Below are positions 49,120 to 62,360 of a stretch of DNA of 64,000 bases, one piece after another; the stretch's first letter is position 1, and the number at the start of each line of letters is the position of its first letter. The notes below the pieces were generated by a model that saw nothing but the letters and a program-made list of their open reading frames with translations, had not been told where the DNA came from and did not search any database. Both the position numbers and the translations under genes were made by a program. The DNA lies in NCBI GenBank assembly GCA_027886175.1, contig JAJNNQ010000023.1:9689001-9753000 (forward strand), given 5' to 3'. The DNA is from Phylloscopus collybita. Lineage: Eukaryota > Chordata > Aves > Passeriformes > Phylloscopidae.

Positions 49120-49136
49120 TTTTTTTTTTTTTTTTT
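49120..49136. repeat. T17 homopolymer
   Basis: An uninterrupted T run. No polyadenylation hexamer lies upstream on the complementary strand. Confidence 0.85.
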
Positions 49137-52100
49137 ACCATTCATATACCAGGTGTTTCTAAGGGTGTGTTTGGCCCCAGATCAGCTCTGGATGAAGCAG
49201 CAGCATAGCACATCCTTGCTGGCAAATGAATCTCTACACATTTAAGAGCTACAGACTGGATGAACCATAAATCTCCTTCAGTGTGAGTGCCTGGACTCTT
49301 CTCCACGTCTGTTACAATGCAGATAACAAGTGGGGTCACTGAACAGTACAGAATAAAAGTTTGAATGGGGCTGGAATATGTCAAGATTTACACTGAGACA
49401 TTAGGATTTGTTCTTCCACTTGGGCTCTTCTCAAAGCAGCAGCCAAGGGACAAAGCAAGGAAAAGGCTCAGCACCTGCCTCCAGGCAGGTAAAGCTGCAA
49501 GGCTGGGTGGGCAGAAGGAGACAGGAATTCCATGTTACAGCCACAGACGTGGACAAGCTCCCAGGGCTGTCAGCAGTTGGGCACAATCGTTCCCAGCTGC
49601 TGTGTGCCCTCTTTGCTGAGTATTTTGCTTTTCTCAAGGAAGGATCCACATGAGCTTGAAATAATGCAAAAAACAGCTCAGAAAGGAAAGGCAGGAGTGA
49701 AACTGATGATTCCCAGCTCTACCCAGACCTCTGTTTCAGATCCCCAATAAGAATCCCAAGAAAAAAACAGAACCATCTCTAACACAGGCAGGATTTTAAA
49801 ATCTCATTGCAATCTGTGCAAATTTCCAGAAAAAGATAAATCTGCTTTACACTGACATAACCTTTTTCAATAAAGCTACTTGAAGTAAACTGGATGTGTT
49901 TCTTAGTATCTATTATCTGACCAATGCACCAGTACTATTTATTGCTTTTCAAGGCACGTAGTGGGTATTATATCAAATGCCTCCATAAGCATTGTGAAGA
50001 GAGCTTTTCGTTCCACATCTAAAACTCCCTGTACAGGGCAGGTCTTTAGAAAAGAAAACATCAGTGAGAAGCAAAATACTTGTCAGAGGGAAGAGAATCA
50101 CACACTCAGACTTTACTAAATCAGCTTTTACCAGAGCAAACTTTCTTCTACAAAGAAATATTCACAGCTCTGGGAAAGGAAACACACTTATCAGATCAGT
50201 GCTGTTTGCATAGGAAATGAAAAACGGTGACTGTTTATAACTTAAAGTGTTTTTAATGAACTTAACTGCTGTATTTTAGTCTGGGAGGAAGAGTAAAAGT
50301 GCTTAGGAAAACAAGCAGTATAACCGAGATTATGAGATCTGGTCGCTCCCCTGGAACCACTCTGTGGAGCTGGGATTCTTTCACCACCTTTGCCAGTCCT
50401 GTTTATGGCATGTGGGATAATTGCAGCCTGGCAGAGAAGGAACATGCCTTCTGCCAAATGTGAAAGTGAGCTACCAGTACCTGTGTCCCCTCCCTGTGGG
50501 ATTCAGTAAAACTCCTGACTGACCCACTGAGCACTTGCCTGTTCACTGGTTACCTTTCCAGTGGGTTTTACATGACAAACTCTGAAGACAGCAAAGCATG
50601 TTCCCACTTTTCTGCTTCTGTGGCCACAGCTGGGGTGTGCTGCAGGTAACAGTGCAGACAAATCCATGTCTGAAACCACTTAAAGACAGCGAGTTAGAAC
50701 AAGAATCTGGGAGTGTAACAATTTCATTAATCATCTTCTTTATCTTGGCACACATCAGGAACTTATTAGCAAAACTTAGGAGCTAAGCAAAGGGGTATGA
50801 ATACTCAAAAAACTGCAATTAAAAGAGGACAACACACACCCAAAGAAAGATCAAATGAACACTAATCTGTTAAAAAAGGAAAGAATAATACAGAATATTG
50901 GAGAATAGGTCCTTATCACCAGCATATACCACGCAGACAGATCCTTCTGCCTCTACAGAGCCCAAACAGGTTTCACTGCTCCCCAACAGTTGCAGGGCTG
51001 GAGCTGCAATGCTTTGGGAATCAGGTGCACAAACAGGCAGTGACTGACCAGACTGACCAGAAGGTAGTGTAACCCAGGCAAAGAGTAAAACACAGAGAGA
51101 GCAGCTAGATCCACCTGTAGTGGGCCTGCTGCCAGGTCTGGGACCTCAGCATGTTTCCAGGTTGCCAACATGTTCTCAAACACTGGCCTCTATAATAAAC
51201 ACACTTGCAGATTGCAGGGAAAGTCCAGCCCCTGCACTCCTCAGAGTGACTGACAGCTGGAAATGGATTCAAGAAATCTCCAACAGGATTTTCTGGAAAG
51301 AGTGGTTCCTAGACATGTGTTAGAAAACAGATCTCTCATATAGTACATAAAATCCTGCAAATTTGGTAGAAAAACAACAAGGTAGAAAAACAACCACTTG
51401 GGGACTTTCATTTGGTTTTTTAAAGTTGCAGTTTAAAACACTGTTCTTGGTAAATTTCACAAGTGGAGAAAAAGTCAGAGTATAAGCCTGGCTTTAGCAC
51501 AGGGAAACCAAGGCCTGTCTGGGTTTACATGGAAAAACTGAGACTTGAGAGAACACTGACCTCTGAGGAGTCTGAAGGTATTTCAATGGCATACACCAAA
51601 CTCTGGGCAGCCCATTTTGTTGTGAAAACACCAGGCAACAATTTTGGCTGACACAAGCTACATCTGGCATTTCTAAACATTGCAAAAATTTCCTTTGAAT
51701 GCCAAGTGACTAGTGTTGCAAGTGTTTTGAAAGCCCATAGCAAAAGGACCCTTTACCTTTTGTATGACAGTACTACTGGAGAATGGAAAGGTGCCTCCCC
51801 ACAACATACTGAAATAAAAGTGGAATGGGGATATTCCCAGCAACACCAGCTGAGACACAAGGCAGCCTCATATTGGGATTTCAAGCACAGGTCATAATGT
51901 CTCTTGGGAAATAACAGGGTTTCCATTCAGGTCAAAATGGGAAGAGCAGGCACCCCTCAAAATATGTTCCTTAACCAAAATGGCTCAAAATTGCACTTTC
52001 TAGAAAAAACTTCAGGGCACTAATTGAGCTGCTACTGATTAAGATAAATCCAGACCTCCAAAGTAAAAATAAAACAGCAGAGGACATCTCCATCAGCTCA

Positions 52101-55100
52101 TACATAGAGACAATTAAAGAGAAAGACAACTCCCATTCTGCCTCCTCCTCCTCCAAGCACCCAACAAGTGAAATGCTTAAACCATTCAGATCTAACCTCA
52201 TATTTAAACTCCTACCAGTCTACACCACCTTGGGGGTATAGAAAATGGCCTAAATATGAGTATAAATAATTATGTGTAATCAAGGATTCAGGCTCCCTTT
52301 GCCTGAGGTGGAAAAAACCCCATGCTCATTCCAAATCCAAATTCATTTTGGAAATGAATTTTCATGACTGATCAGCGTATCTGCTAATCAACATATCTAC
52401 AGTCTAGCCTCATAGCATGAATGCCAAGAACAGACGGTACTGATGACAAAAGATGATACAATTTGCATGTTCGTTGAATTTATCAGAGTATGATGGATAC
52501 CCTGTGCCCTGGGCAGATAATTAAATGTGATTTATTTGGGTTGGAACGGACCAAGCTGAAATCCATTTCAGAAATATGTTTTTACTCCAGAGGAATAGCC
52601 AAGAGCAGTGACCAAATCCCTGACACACAATCTTTTCATTCATTGCAGAATTCCAAGGTTGTTCTGCTCAGTCAGAGAGCCACAGAATCACCTGTGCTGC
52701 CTGAAAACAGCAGGTTGTGACTGTGGACAGGAACTCTGAAGATGCAGTTGCAGAGCATCCTTTGGTGATGACACAATGCCTCTCACCCCTGGCTCTGACC
52801 TCTGACTGAGCCTGCCATGACAAGGCCACCTGACATACTTTTGACTCAGCTCCTGGAATCTCACGTGCTGGAATAAAACTGGGGTCTTCTCAGAACACGA
52901 TGGGTAAGCCCTACAGACCTTCACTGCTGCACTAGCCCCAATCTCCCTCAATCCCTCATCTCAGCTTCATGCCAACAAGGCTCAGTTATTGCATTTAAAA
53001 CTCCTAGCACACATCCTTCAGAGCCTTTTAGCTTAAACCCTTGGCAGAGAAGTGTTTAAAATGAGGCGATGGCTGTAAAGAGGGCCTGGATGTGCTTTAG
53101 TTTCCCTAACAACATTAGGACAGGGATACCCTGCAACAGGTTTGCAGCCCTCATCTGTCAGAACCACCATTTCTCCATCCATTAAATCCCTGGAATTGTC
53201 CGCCCATGGAAGCACACAAATGTTTTGTATGACTAGAAAGACTAAGTAAGGAAGCAGGCAGGTTTCTAAATACAGTCAGAGCTTGCAACCAAGGAACCAT
53301 AAAGGCAGATACCTCAGATATCTCTAATGTAAACCTTGGCATTTTTGCATAAGCATGTGGAATCATTAGCAGTTGCAAAAAGCATCTGACGAGTTCTCAT
53401 GTAGCCACTATCAATGATTAATTAGGATTTAGAATCTGCCTTTTCTTACTACTTCCCAGTCCAGTTATCTCCTTGTTAAAATGGTCTGGTTCACAGCTGG
53501 AAGGTTCTTGTTAGGTTGTCCACTTGGGGATCTGCTGTTTTCTAGACACTACTGAGGATGAGGAATAGCTGGAGAATATATAGATCAACTTTCATGTTGC
53601 TGCCTCTTGCCCAGCCCTTACTTTCTGCAGCCTCACTGAAGAAAAGAAAAATCAAAACCCCAAACACGAGATAACATTTCAAGAGTGACCTAGTTAGTTA
53701 CTGTAGGTTTGGATCCTTCACATTCTTGGCACCCAGCATTTGCAACTGCATACATGAAAACCAGATCACAGAAACATGGATTATTTTTCCCATAGCACTT
53801 CAAAATAAGATAAAGGTTAAATATGGCCTGGAAATTCACACTGGGTGAATCCTTCTATCTGCAATCTTCAGGCTGTAAACAGGAAAATTATTGTTTAAAG
53901 GGAACAAATAACCCAACTGTGGTGATCTGCTGTATGTGCTTTGCATCCAGTACAAGACAACTGCAGAAGTAAATGAACACCTACTAATTATTCAGATCTA
54001 GAAATGGAAAGGCAGCATCTGCTGGCCTAATTCCCATGTCTGTATATTCCCCAGAAATATTATACTGTGAACTTCAGCACCAGTAACTCTTGCAGCAAAC
54101 TGAATGCTGAGGTACATGATCTGTAACAGTGAGCTCAAATATGGCTCTGGCCACTATGGCAAGTACTGAGACGTGACAAACCTTTTCTGGCTCTTCATTC
54201 CCATCCACTGACCTCAGATCTTGTAACATATTTGCTACCTAAAGTCACCCCTTATTCAGTAGCAAGGATTAGCAGCTGCAGCGAAAACCTGTGGCTCCTG
54301 ATGTCAGACCTGAGTGCAGAGGCACCAAGCTCAGAAACTAAAAATTCCTCGTTCAATTTACAGTAGAGATGATTTAAACCATCACCCCGGATTTGAAAAT
54401 CCCACGTGGACAGGAGGAGCAGGCTCAGCACATCCACCTCACACCAAACTGCTGCCTACTACCACAACCCTACCAGCACATCAAGGCAGTTGTGCCCTTT
54501 AAAACTGGTAATTCTAAGAAAGAAAAGCTCTCTCCAACGATCCTGGCTCTGCACAGAATCTGCTGTTGGCTTCTCTAGCTGAGCATGCTGCTGCACATCC
54601 ACTTGGCAGAGCCAAAGGAAAGTGCACTTTATCCTGCATCCGTCAGCATCGGTGACAAGCAGATTCCACATAAGGGCATGAAATAGCACATATCAGGGAC
54701 AAGGTACTCGTAAGAAATGTGAGAGATTTAAACAAGAATTTCCATCTTTGCACTTCTGCCCTGGGAGAATGGACTTGAGGTGCTGCTCAGGAAGAGGAAA
54801 GATTTTTCCAGAACTGCCAAAGAAACTTCTACAGAGTGGCAACAAATTTTCCTCTCTTTGTTTTCTAACACACTTGGAACTGCTGTGAACAGTGCTGAGC
54901 CTTCTGCATCTTATCTGAGCTCTCATTCACATCAAAAATCCCTGCAAAGAAATGCAAGCTCCCCTTTTCCCAAAGGAAGAAGTTCAAATAAAACAGCAGC
55001 ACCTCAAGCTGAGGCAGAAGTTTTCAAAGGCCAAGGTCATGTACAGACTGAGCAAAGTGGACAGCAAGGGCCTGGGTTCTGGGACACTGCTTGAGTTGTG

Positions 55101-56160
55101 TTCCTTAGATCTGCTGCCAAAACGTAGGGTCTGAAGCAGCCCAGCCTGGAAAACAGGTCTCCCAACACTGCTCTGAGAACCAAATCCATGTTGCTCTGAA
55201 GTCCATAATGCTGTCCCATACAGAGATGTCTTTGAAACAGCAGATAATTATTAAACTACTACAAAAGCCAATAGTTACTTTCCCATGGCTCACTTCTCCC
55301 TTTATAGATGATAGGCAAAAAACGAGTAAAATACCTGACTGAATAAATTCACATCTTTTCAAAGGTATGTGTGTTTGTGCACATACATTAACACTGCTGC
55401 CTGCCTTTCCTTTCAATTCCCAGGCAATTCCACAAGTTCTTAAATCCCTTTGGCTGATCAGTTCAGACTATATATGGGCTGCCCATTTCTGGAGTAACAG
55501 ATGCTCCTAATTTAACCTCCAACATCACGCCTAGAAATTGTCCCATTTGGATGCCAGAGTCCCTAATTTGGAGCGGTGCCTGTCAGAACAGGGATGGCCA
55601 CAGAGCCGCTCTGCCATTCAGAACAATGTGAACTATTTAAGAGGAAAAACAAAATGATCAAGCCAGAATCAGTGCTCAGTAACACATGCTGCAGGGAGAG
55701 GGCAAAGCTGCAACAACTCAGCAAGAGTTGAAATTCAGGCAGGGGAGAAGAATCAAAAATAGTTTATTAGTGAATCAGAGACGTGGAAGGAGAGAGTGAG
55801 CAATGGAACAGCATGTGGAGGAGGAGCTCTGCTGGAAAATGAATGCACACATTATCACAGACAGAAAATAGAAGAAGTCTGAAATAGAGCTAGTCCAAAA
55901 CAAATATTTCTGTGAATAGAAACATTTTAAAATAATTTTCTTCCTACTGAGACCACAGGGTCCTTTTGTACCTACAATATGTGACAGTTCTAGCAAATAA
56001 TGTTGTAAATAGGAATGTTGTAAACAAGAGCATATTAATCATATGTTGGCATATACGCCAAGAATTCACATACAAAAGCATTTTCACTGAAATCCTAGAG
56101 TTACCCTCATCCAATCCAAAAAGGGAAACTAAATCACATGTGTAAAATGAAGGAGCAGAT

Positions 56161-56206
56161 TATTTGAATTTAAATACAGCTTTTATTTGAATTTAAATAC
56201 ACAATT
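56161..56206. repeat. 23-bp tandem duplication
   Basis: The 18-base block TATTTGAATTTAAATACA occurs at 56161-56178 and again at 56184-56201 without mismatch. This suggests a recent local duplication. Confidence 0.85.
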
Positions 56207-57415
56207 TCCAACTCCAGCCATTCAGATGCCATCAATGAAAACCTCTGCTTCCCACTTTTCTCATGGAAGCTGATATTGATGAATTGAAAGAGCACACTCA
56301 CTAAACACTGAAGTACAGACAAATGTGGTCAAAGACTTGTGTATCTTTTTCCAGCAAATATATCAGAAGACTTCTACCAATAAAACCTTCTGCCACCCCA
56401 GCGAGGTAGATGGAGAAGGAAGGAATGAATTTGGCTATAAAGACATACCAGAAATATCATTTACAAAACACAGATGAGTTTAGCAACAGCTGGAGCCCAG
56501 TTACTGGAAAGCAAATGAAGATCTTGGATGAGACATTTCTTGAGACAGTTTGAATCACTTTCCCAGTATCTGATCCCAGTGGTCTTCAGAGTATGTGGAA
56601 TTGATGTCATGTTGTCTTTAATGTCAGTCAGTGGAAGCCAGGCAGTTACAATTAGAGACATTTGCAGCCATGTGTCCCCTAAGGAACATGAAGAAAACAT
56701 TTTTGAAGCAATTTGCAGGTTATTCTAGGTGGGAATTGAAATGAAAACATTGATTTGCTTTAGAAGGAATCACTGAATTGTGTACTAGTCTCAAGATGTC
56801 AAGGTGCAGTAACTAATGATTTTACACCTGCAGCAATCCCATCTTGGAAAGGCTTACTTTAACTGAGAGCAGGTGCATTTCTCAGCTTATTCTAAAACAA
56901 AGAGTTGATCCAGAGGTATGGGAAACACAGGCCTTTTTTGGAACAAAGTCTGATTAAAAAGAAATGAAAAAAGAGCAATATTCAGTGTAAACCTTTATTC
57001 AGATCTGACTCTTTCTGGAGTTCTCTGTCACTCAGGTCCAGTCCCAGCTGAGGCTCTCTGAAGAGTCACTCTCATCTCCTTGGGGTACATAAACTAACAG
57101 GGGCTGAATGCAGTTCAACTCCTCCTGTGTACATCGCAGTGAAACCCCTTGAAAAGGAGCAAATTAGGAGTTCATTAATTTGTTAATTAAGTTTGTTTTG
57201 ATTTCCTCAGATTATTTGGTTCCACATTTAAGAGAAGTGGTGGAGACTTGAAAATATTAAGTGAGTCATATACAGCAGGTTTTATTTGCTTCTGCATTTT
57301 TATATATAAATAGTAAAGAAAGCAATTTTTAGTATTTATTTCTCAACACAGATAAGGGGGTTACCATGGCTACCAGTCTCCAGTAACATGGTTTAAAAGG
57401 ACAAAAAAAGGAAAC

Positions 57416-57666
57416 CAGACTGGAGCTTGAAATAATCAGGTTGCTCTGCCCAAAATGTACACCATGCATTTTATGACAGGAACAGGGGACTAAAATCAGA
57501 CAGGCTGGAAAAATACAACACTGAAAACAAAAACAAGGAAAAGGAGTCAAAAAAGTATGTGAGCCACGCAGGCAACTTCAGCTTCAATATATTTTCAAGT
57601 ACACAGAACACCTCAGCAGGACGTAAGCAGCTCTGGCTTTGAAGCAAACACAATAAAGTCCCCCTA

Positions 57667-57702
<36 letters not shown>
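57416..57702 (+). pseudogene. Possible polyadenylated retrocopy (3' fragment)
   Basis: AATAAA (57652-57657) lies 10 bases before an uninterrupted A35 run (57668-57702), the spacing expected of a cleaved and polyadenylated transcript. The nonamer AAAGGAAAC occurs just left of the segment (57407-57415) and again two bases after the A run (57705-57713), which could be a target-site duplication. The body of about 250 bases has no open frame and no parent I recognise, so it would be a 3'-UTR piece or a non-coding transcript. The duplicated nonamer is purine-rich and may be chance. Confidence 0.35.
57668..57702. repeat. A35 homopolymer
   Basis: The longest homopolymer in the window, uninterrupted. 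Such runs are very unstable, so its intact state suggests either youth or ongoing slippage. Confidence 0.95.
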
Positions 57703-57704
<2 letters not shown>

Positions 57705-57713
57705 AAAGGAAAC

Positions 57714-60700
57714 TGCTTCCTAAGGAGGTTAATGCAGCTCCACAGGCAGTGCACACAGAACAGCCCAAGCCCTGGGATAAATGTCCATTTTAATGCCCAG
57801 GTACAAAGATGAAACACTGCCTAGCTCCTGACCTGTTGTGAGTGACATGGAAAATTCCTCGTCATGTCCATGCCCTTCTTCCTCCCCCTCACAAGGACAA
57901 ACACAGCTAAGCCCACTTCCCAGTGCTGTAAACATAATGCTGCAAGTTCTTGGCGTTGCTCTGCCCAGATGCCCCGGCAAAGAAGACAACAAGCATGACT
58001 TCCTACTTCCAGAGTTTTTTCACCCTTCTGTTTTTATTACAGAGAACAGTTTAATGGTCTTCAAACAAGGGAAACTGATGCATCTTGAGTTTCTGATGTA
58101 CTGAAGGCTTTAGACAGATGTTTGAACTGTTTTATTGATATGGTACAAAGGACTCTTCACATACCAGACTTCCACCAAGAACAGGCAAAGAGATATATTC
58201 TGATATTTCAAAAGCTGAGCAAAGGAGGTGTTAAATAAAGGCCTGAGAAGAATGTGCGAGAGTGATTCATTTTATATTGATACACACACTGTTCACAAAA
58301 CTATAGACTCATCTAAACAGTGTTATATATTTAGAGGAGGAAAAAATTACTTGGCTGCATAGGAGGATGCACTTTCCAATTCATTGTCATATGAACAAGC
58401 TGAGTGTAGTGATAATTTATTGAGAAAAAGTAATTTATGCATATATAATTGGGACTTTAAATCATAAATATAGCTGTGGGACTCAGATTTTTCAAAAATA
58501 TATTTTTTCCTCTCCCCCTCTCAGCTCTACTAATATCATCCTTATATTCCCTTCTACTGATACCGAGTGTTTAGAACACACTGGCCCATCCAGCAACAGG
58601 CCCCTTTGTGTACATTTTGTCTGAACACTGCTCAGTGGCAATGGGGAAGGCCTGGTCCTTTCACAAGATCTGCCTCCTAATTTGTCTCATTCTGAATTTT
58701 CTCATTACTTTAAATCACATGAGCAAAAAACAAGATGCCCCCTTGGCAATGCCAGCAGCATCAGCAAATTTTAACAATAGTTTGTTTGTGTGCTTTTCAA
58801 CCTCATGATGGCCTCTGGGTGTTTGACTCAAGAGCTTGATATTTGTTGGAAATTCTGCAGTGCCAGAAGCCTATTCTTTGTGGAAGAGTTAGAAGTACAA
58901 GTTGTTTTCAAAAGCAACACAAAAATATCTCTCTGAAGATGAGGGGACCGGTTTTTTATATATTGACATTTTATAAGGTCCTAATTATACAAGTAAAATG
59001 TATTTTTCTGTCCATCACTAATTTATCCCCACATGTCCCTCAGGCACAGCCCAATGAACTGCAGCAGCACTGAAGCAATTTTTCCTCCTGCTCCAGAAGC
59101 GGTGCCCTGTGCAGCCATGTGACAGTTCAAAGTGTGCATGTTATTTTAATGAAATATCATGATAGCTCATTAAAGAGGATGGCAGTGGAATTGTGGATTC
59201 TCTCCTGTTCCCAAGTTATGTATACAAATGAATGCTCACTTTTCTTCACAAGGTACAGGCAGAGTTCAGCTGAGACAGATGTCTGCTGCATCAATTGTGC
59301 TAACAACTCCCTCTGACAGGCAGCCCCAGGATAAGGCTCTGATTACCACAGCTAGACCCAGCTTATGGGTCACTGGGGAATTATGATTAGACCATATACA
59401 TTTTTCTTAGAAAGCAGAAAAACAGGATAAGATGAGTAAGTTTCTGGCTCACTAGAAGCTTTTTTTTTTCTTCCTCAGGATGGAGATGCTCAAGTTCCTA
59501 ATGAATAATACTTTGTGAATGGCTTAACATGGATGGAAGAAGGGGGAGAGACAAAAAAACAGCAAACAAGAAAAGCAGGTAATGCAGACGTGTAGACTGC
59601 ATTCTGCAAAGCTTTCAGGAAAACAACACAGAGATTGGCTTTGGCAGAATGAGACACAGACAAAGCACCTGAACAACCCACAACTCAACCAGAAAGGATG
59701 CAGAGATGTGCAAACGCTCCACAGGAAAGTTTTCAGAATACAGGTCCTGGTAGTTGGCAATCCTGTTCTTCCAGTTCCCTGTGCTGCTCTGGAGAGCTTC
59801 TCCTGGAAGGGATTGCCAGGACTGCAAGGCTGAGCTTACAGGGAACCTCCCTCCTCCGCCGTGCAGGGAGGCCAATGAGGAATGCACAGGGAGGATGCAC
59901 TGCTCCTCTGCACTGTGTCACTGAGGCCCTGGGGGCTTTTGGCCTCACTCCTGATGAGCCACCCGACCTCAGGATTAAAATCCAAAGTCAGGAAGGAGAG
60001 ATCAAGCCCTTCGCTTCTTGAGTCTGCACAAAAAGGGGAAACCAATCTCTCCTGCTGCTTTGTGAGGCATTTCTCTGCCTAGAAAAGTCTCTGAGACTTT
60101 CCTTAGCTGAAGAAACTGCAGAGTTCAGTAATCATCTTGTAAGCATCACAGTGGGCTAGAGGGGACAAACATGCATTGGTTTATTCTTTGCTATACTACT
60201 GACTTCATGTGGGATCTTAGCAACTCAGCAGCCTCTCCTGGACCTTATTGCCCAACTCACATTTTAAAAAATCTGTGGTATCTACACAGACAGGCAACAT
60301 CAAATGATACAGAACTTTACAATTTTGAAGTTCCCCAACTCTGTTTTACATCAGCAAGGAATTTGGTTCAGCATTTCTGCTGCAATGAATAGTTCACTGT
60401 TGTTTCAAACAAAATAGCAGTAAAAGACAGAGAAGTTAAGAGAGTAAGAAGACCTGTAACTTAAATATGAGCCATTCAAATGCTAAAACCTGGCACCAGG
60501 GACATGGTTTAACCTTTTGCCCAAGGAGGTACCTAGGAAAAGCCTCCACAATCAAAAGAAAACGGCCTGACAGAAGAAAATATGAGCAAAAGTGCATGAG
60601 GTCAGGCACTAAAAGACACAACAAGCAGCTGTGTCTTTCAGAAGCCCCTTGGTCATCTATTCTTCCATCCCCAACAGAGCAAAGGAAAAACTTGAAGGGG

Positions 60701-61298
60701 AAGGTTTATAGGTGTTCACCAGATTTACCATAACAGATGTAACCAAACTGAAAATAAATCCCCCCTGTCCTTATCACACAGATCAAGAAAAACATTTGAC
60801 AGCCTGCAGCTGGTTCATTCTGGAATACTTTGAAGCTCTCTGCCCTGCCAAGGAGAACCAGGAATGTCCTCCAGGCTTCCTGTCGAGATGCAGCACGTGC
60901 AGTTCTGCAGCAGAGGCTGGAGCACTGGGGGAGGTGATTCCTGCCAGCCTGGCACTGCCCCGTGGCTCCCCAGGGACACAGAGCAGAGACAAACACGGCT
61001 GGCACCACACACTGCCCTGCTCTGCTGGAGGGATGGATTTGTCAGAGGGGCTGTCCTGCCCTCAGGGTCGATTTCTAGTGCCCCCTCTGTCTCCTGACAG
61101 ACCTCTGAGATTTAAGGGGGTTCTCCTCCCCTGTTGTGTGAGGAGCAAATCTTCCTGTAGACTCATGAATTCCTTGCAAATGGACATTTCCCATGTATGA
61201 ATCCAGCACTCCATGTGCTCCTTCAATATGGTGAGTTCGTGCTAACTCTCCTATTTGATGCTGTAGGACTTCACACAGATTTAATGCAGTGGCATTAT

Positions 61299-61302
<4 letters not shown>
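57714..61302. other. Non-coding DNA, no gene supported
   Basis: The longest frame is 162 codons on plus (60712-61200), overlapped by three minus frames of 65 to 100 codons. No domain is recognised. An exon-like but stop-rich segment lies at 59479-59578 and is reported as a finding. Confidence 0.5.

Positions 61303-61330
<28 letters not shown>
61303..61330. repeat. A28 homopolymer
   Basis: An uninterrupted A run preceded by ATTATTATT, with no AATAAA in the preceding 30 bases. Confidence 0.9.
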
Positions 61331-61333
<3 letters not shown>

Positions 61334-61861
61334 GGGAGACTAGCATTTCATACCCATTCAGCTTCTGTTTAAATCAACCTAATGAGTCAGTTAAATTAAG
61401 AATAAAAAGTAAAGGAGAGCTTGATATGCAACACTACTCTGCAGGTTACATTTAGCTGCAAACAGAATAGAAACCATTATAGAAAATAATGCAGAGACCA
61501 TGCAGGAAGGGAAAGAGCATAGGGAGGGATGAGAGGAGTAAATTTTCAGGGTTTTGGTTTTTGTAACCTGCCATTTTCCAGTCAGGCCACACTAGGGTGG
61601 AGATTGCACCAATCACCCACTTTGGGTGCAATCCAGTCATTTGTGGAACAATCTTTTTCTGGTTTTATTTGGACATATCCTCACTACCCCTTCCACTTTC
61701 CTGCTGAGGCTGTCCCCTCCTCTGAGGTACTTGTGCCAGTCGGCTTCTACAGCCTACATCAGAAAACAGAAAAAAACCCAAACTTTTCTACAATACTTGA
61801 TGAACACTAGAAACAAGTGTTTGCTTCACTAAATTCTCAAAAGTTGTCAACATTTTGCTTA

Positions 61862-61989
61862 GAATTGAAGTGCTTTAAAATATAGCTAACTAAATAATAT
61901 TTTGCTAATATAGCTAATTAGCAAAAATAATAATAAAAAATATAAAAATATAAATATAAAATTGCTAAAATAAAGCACTTTATGAATTC
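61862..61989. repeat. Nested AT-rich inverted repeat (hairpin)
   Basis: Two inverted repeats sit one inside the other. The outer pair is AAGTGCTTTA (61868-61877) and TAAAGCACTT (61971-61980), flanked further out by GAATT (61862-61866) and AATTC (61985-61989). The inner pair is TTTTGCTAAT (61900-61909) and ATTAGCAAAA (61917-61926) with a 7-base loop. The space between is nearly all A and T. This could be a small non-autonomous DNA element, a hairpin precursor or chance in AT-rich DNA. Confidence 0.75.
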
Positions 61990-62199
61990 GTTTGATCAGT
62001 AGAAAAAATAGGAAGGGGAGTTGAATCCCAGATTTCTTTGCTTGTTTGTTTGAGCACTGATACACATCAACCTCCACCAGTACATTATTGTGCTGGCTGA
62101 ATAAAAGTGGCCTTCAGATGAGTCTCAGGAAAAGCTCCTGCTCACCACTCTGCTAAAATACTTCAAATTACTCATCACTCACTGCACCTGTGGCTCTCC
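61990..62199. other. Non-coding DNA, no gene supported
   Basis: Short unique-looking interval with nothing nameable. Confidence 0.5.
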
Positions 62200-62360
62200 A
62201 GTTTATTCAGCTTCTTGGCACTGCAGAGCTACAAACCTGAGATGTCTCTACCCCATGCAGCAGATGTGAGGCACAGAAAGATTCAGGACTCACCTACAGT
62301 CACACGAGGGTTGTAACACAAGAACCCAAACTCAGGCTCCCTGTGCCAAGGCTCATATTT
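62200..62360 (+). repeat. MIR-like SINE fragment
   Basis: 'ccccatgcagcagatgtgag' and 'gcacagaaagattcaggact' are followed by 'cacctacagtcacacgaggg' and 'acccaaactcaggctccctg'. This is the MIR order of 'ccccattttacagatgaggc', 'acagagaggttaag', 'cccaaggtcacacag' and 'aacccaggctcc'. It is an ancient copy. Confidence 0.6.

Larger units (their letters stand above)
48856..57330. other. Non-coding DNA, no gene supported
   Basis: A T17 run (49120-49136), a 23-bp tandem duplication (56161-56206) and small duplications (for example GGTAGAAAAACAAC twice near 51366-51395) are the only structures I can name. Frames reach 104 codons and lack domains. Confidence 0.5.

Noticed and set aside
52535..52560. TTTGGGTTGGAACGGACC, similar to a piece of avian CR1
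   Set aside because: The match is only about 18 bases and the flanks do not continue to follow CR1.
60712..61200. 162-codon plus frame
   Set aside because: Overlapped by three minus frames. No domain, no splice support, and the length is not far from chance for 64 kb.
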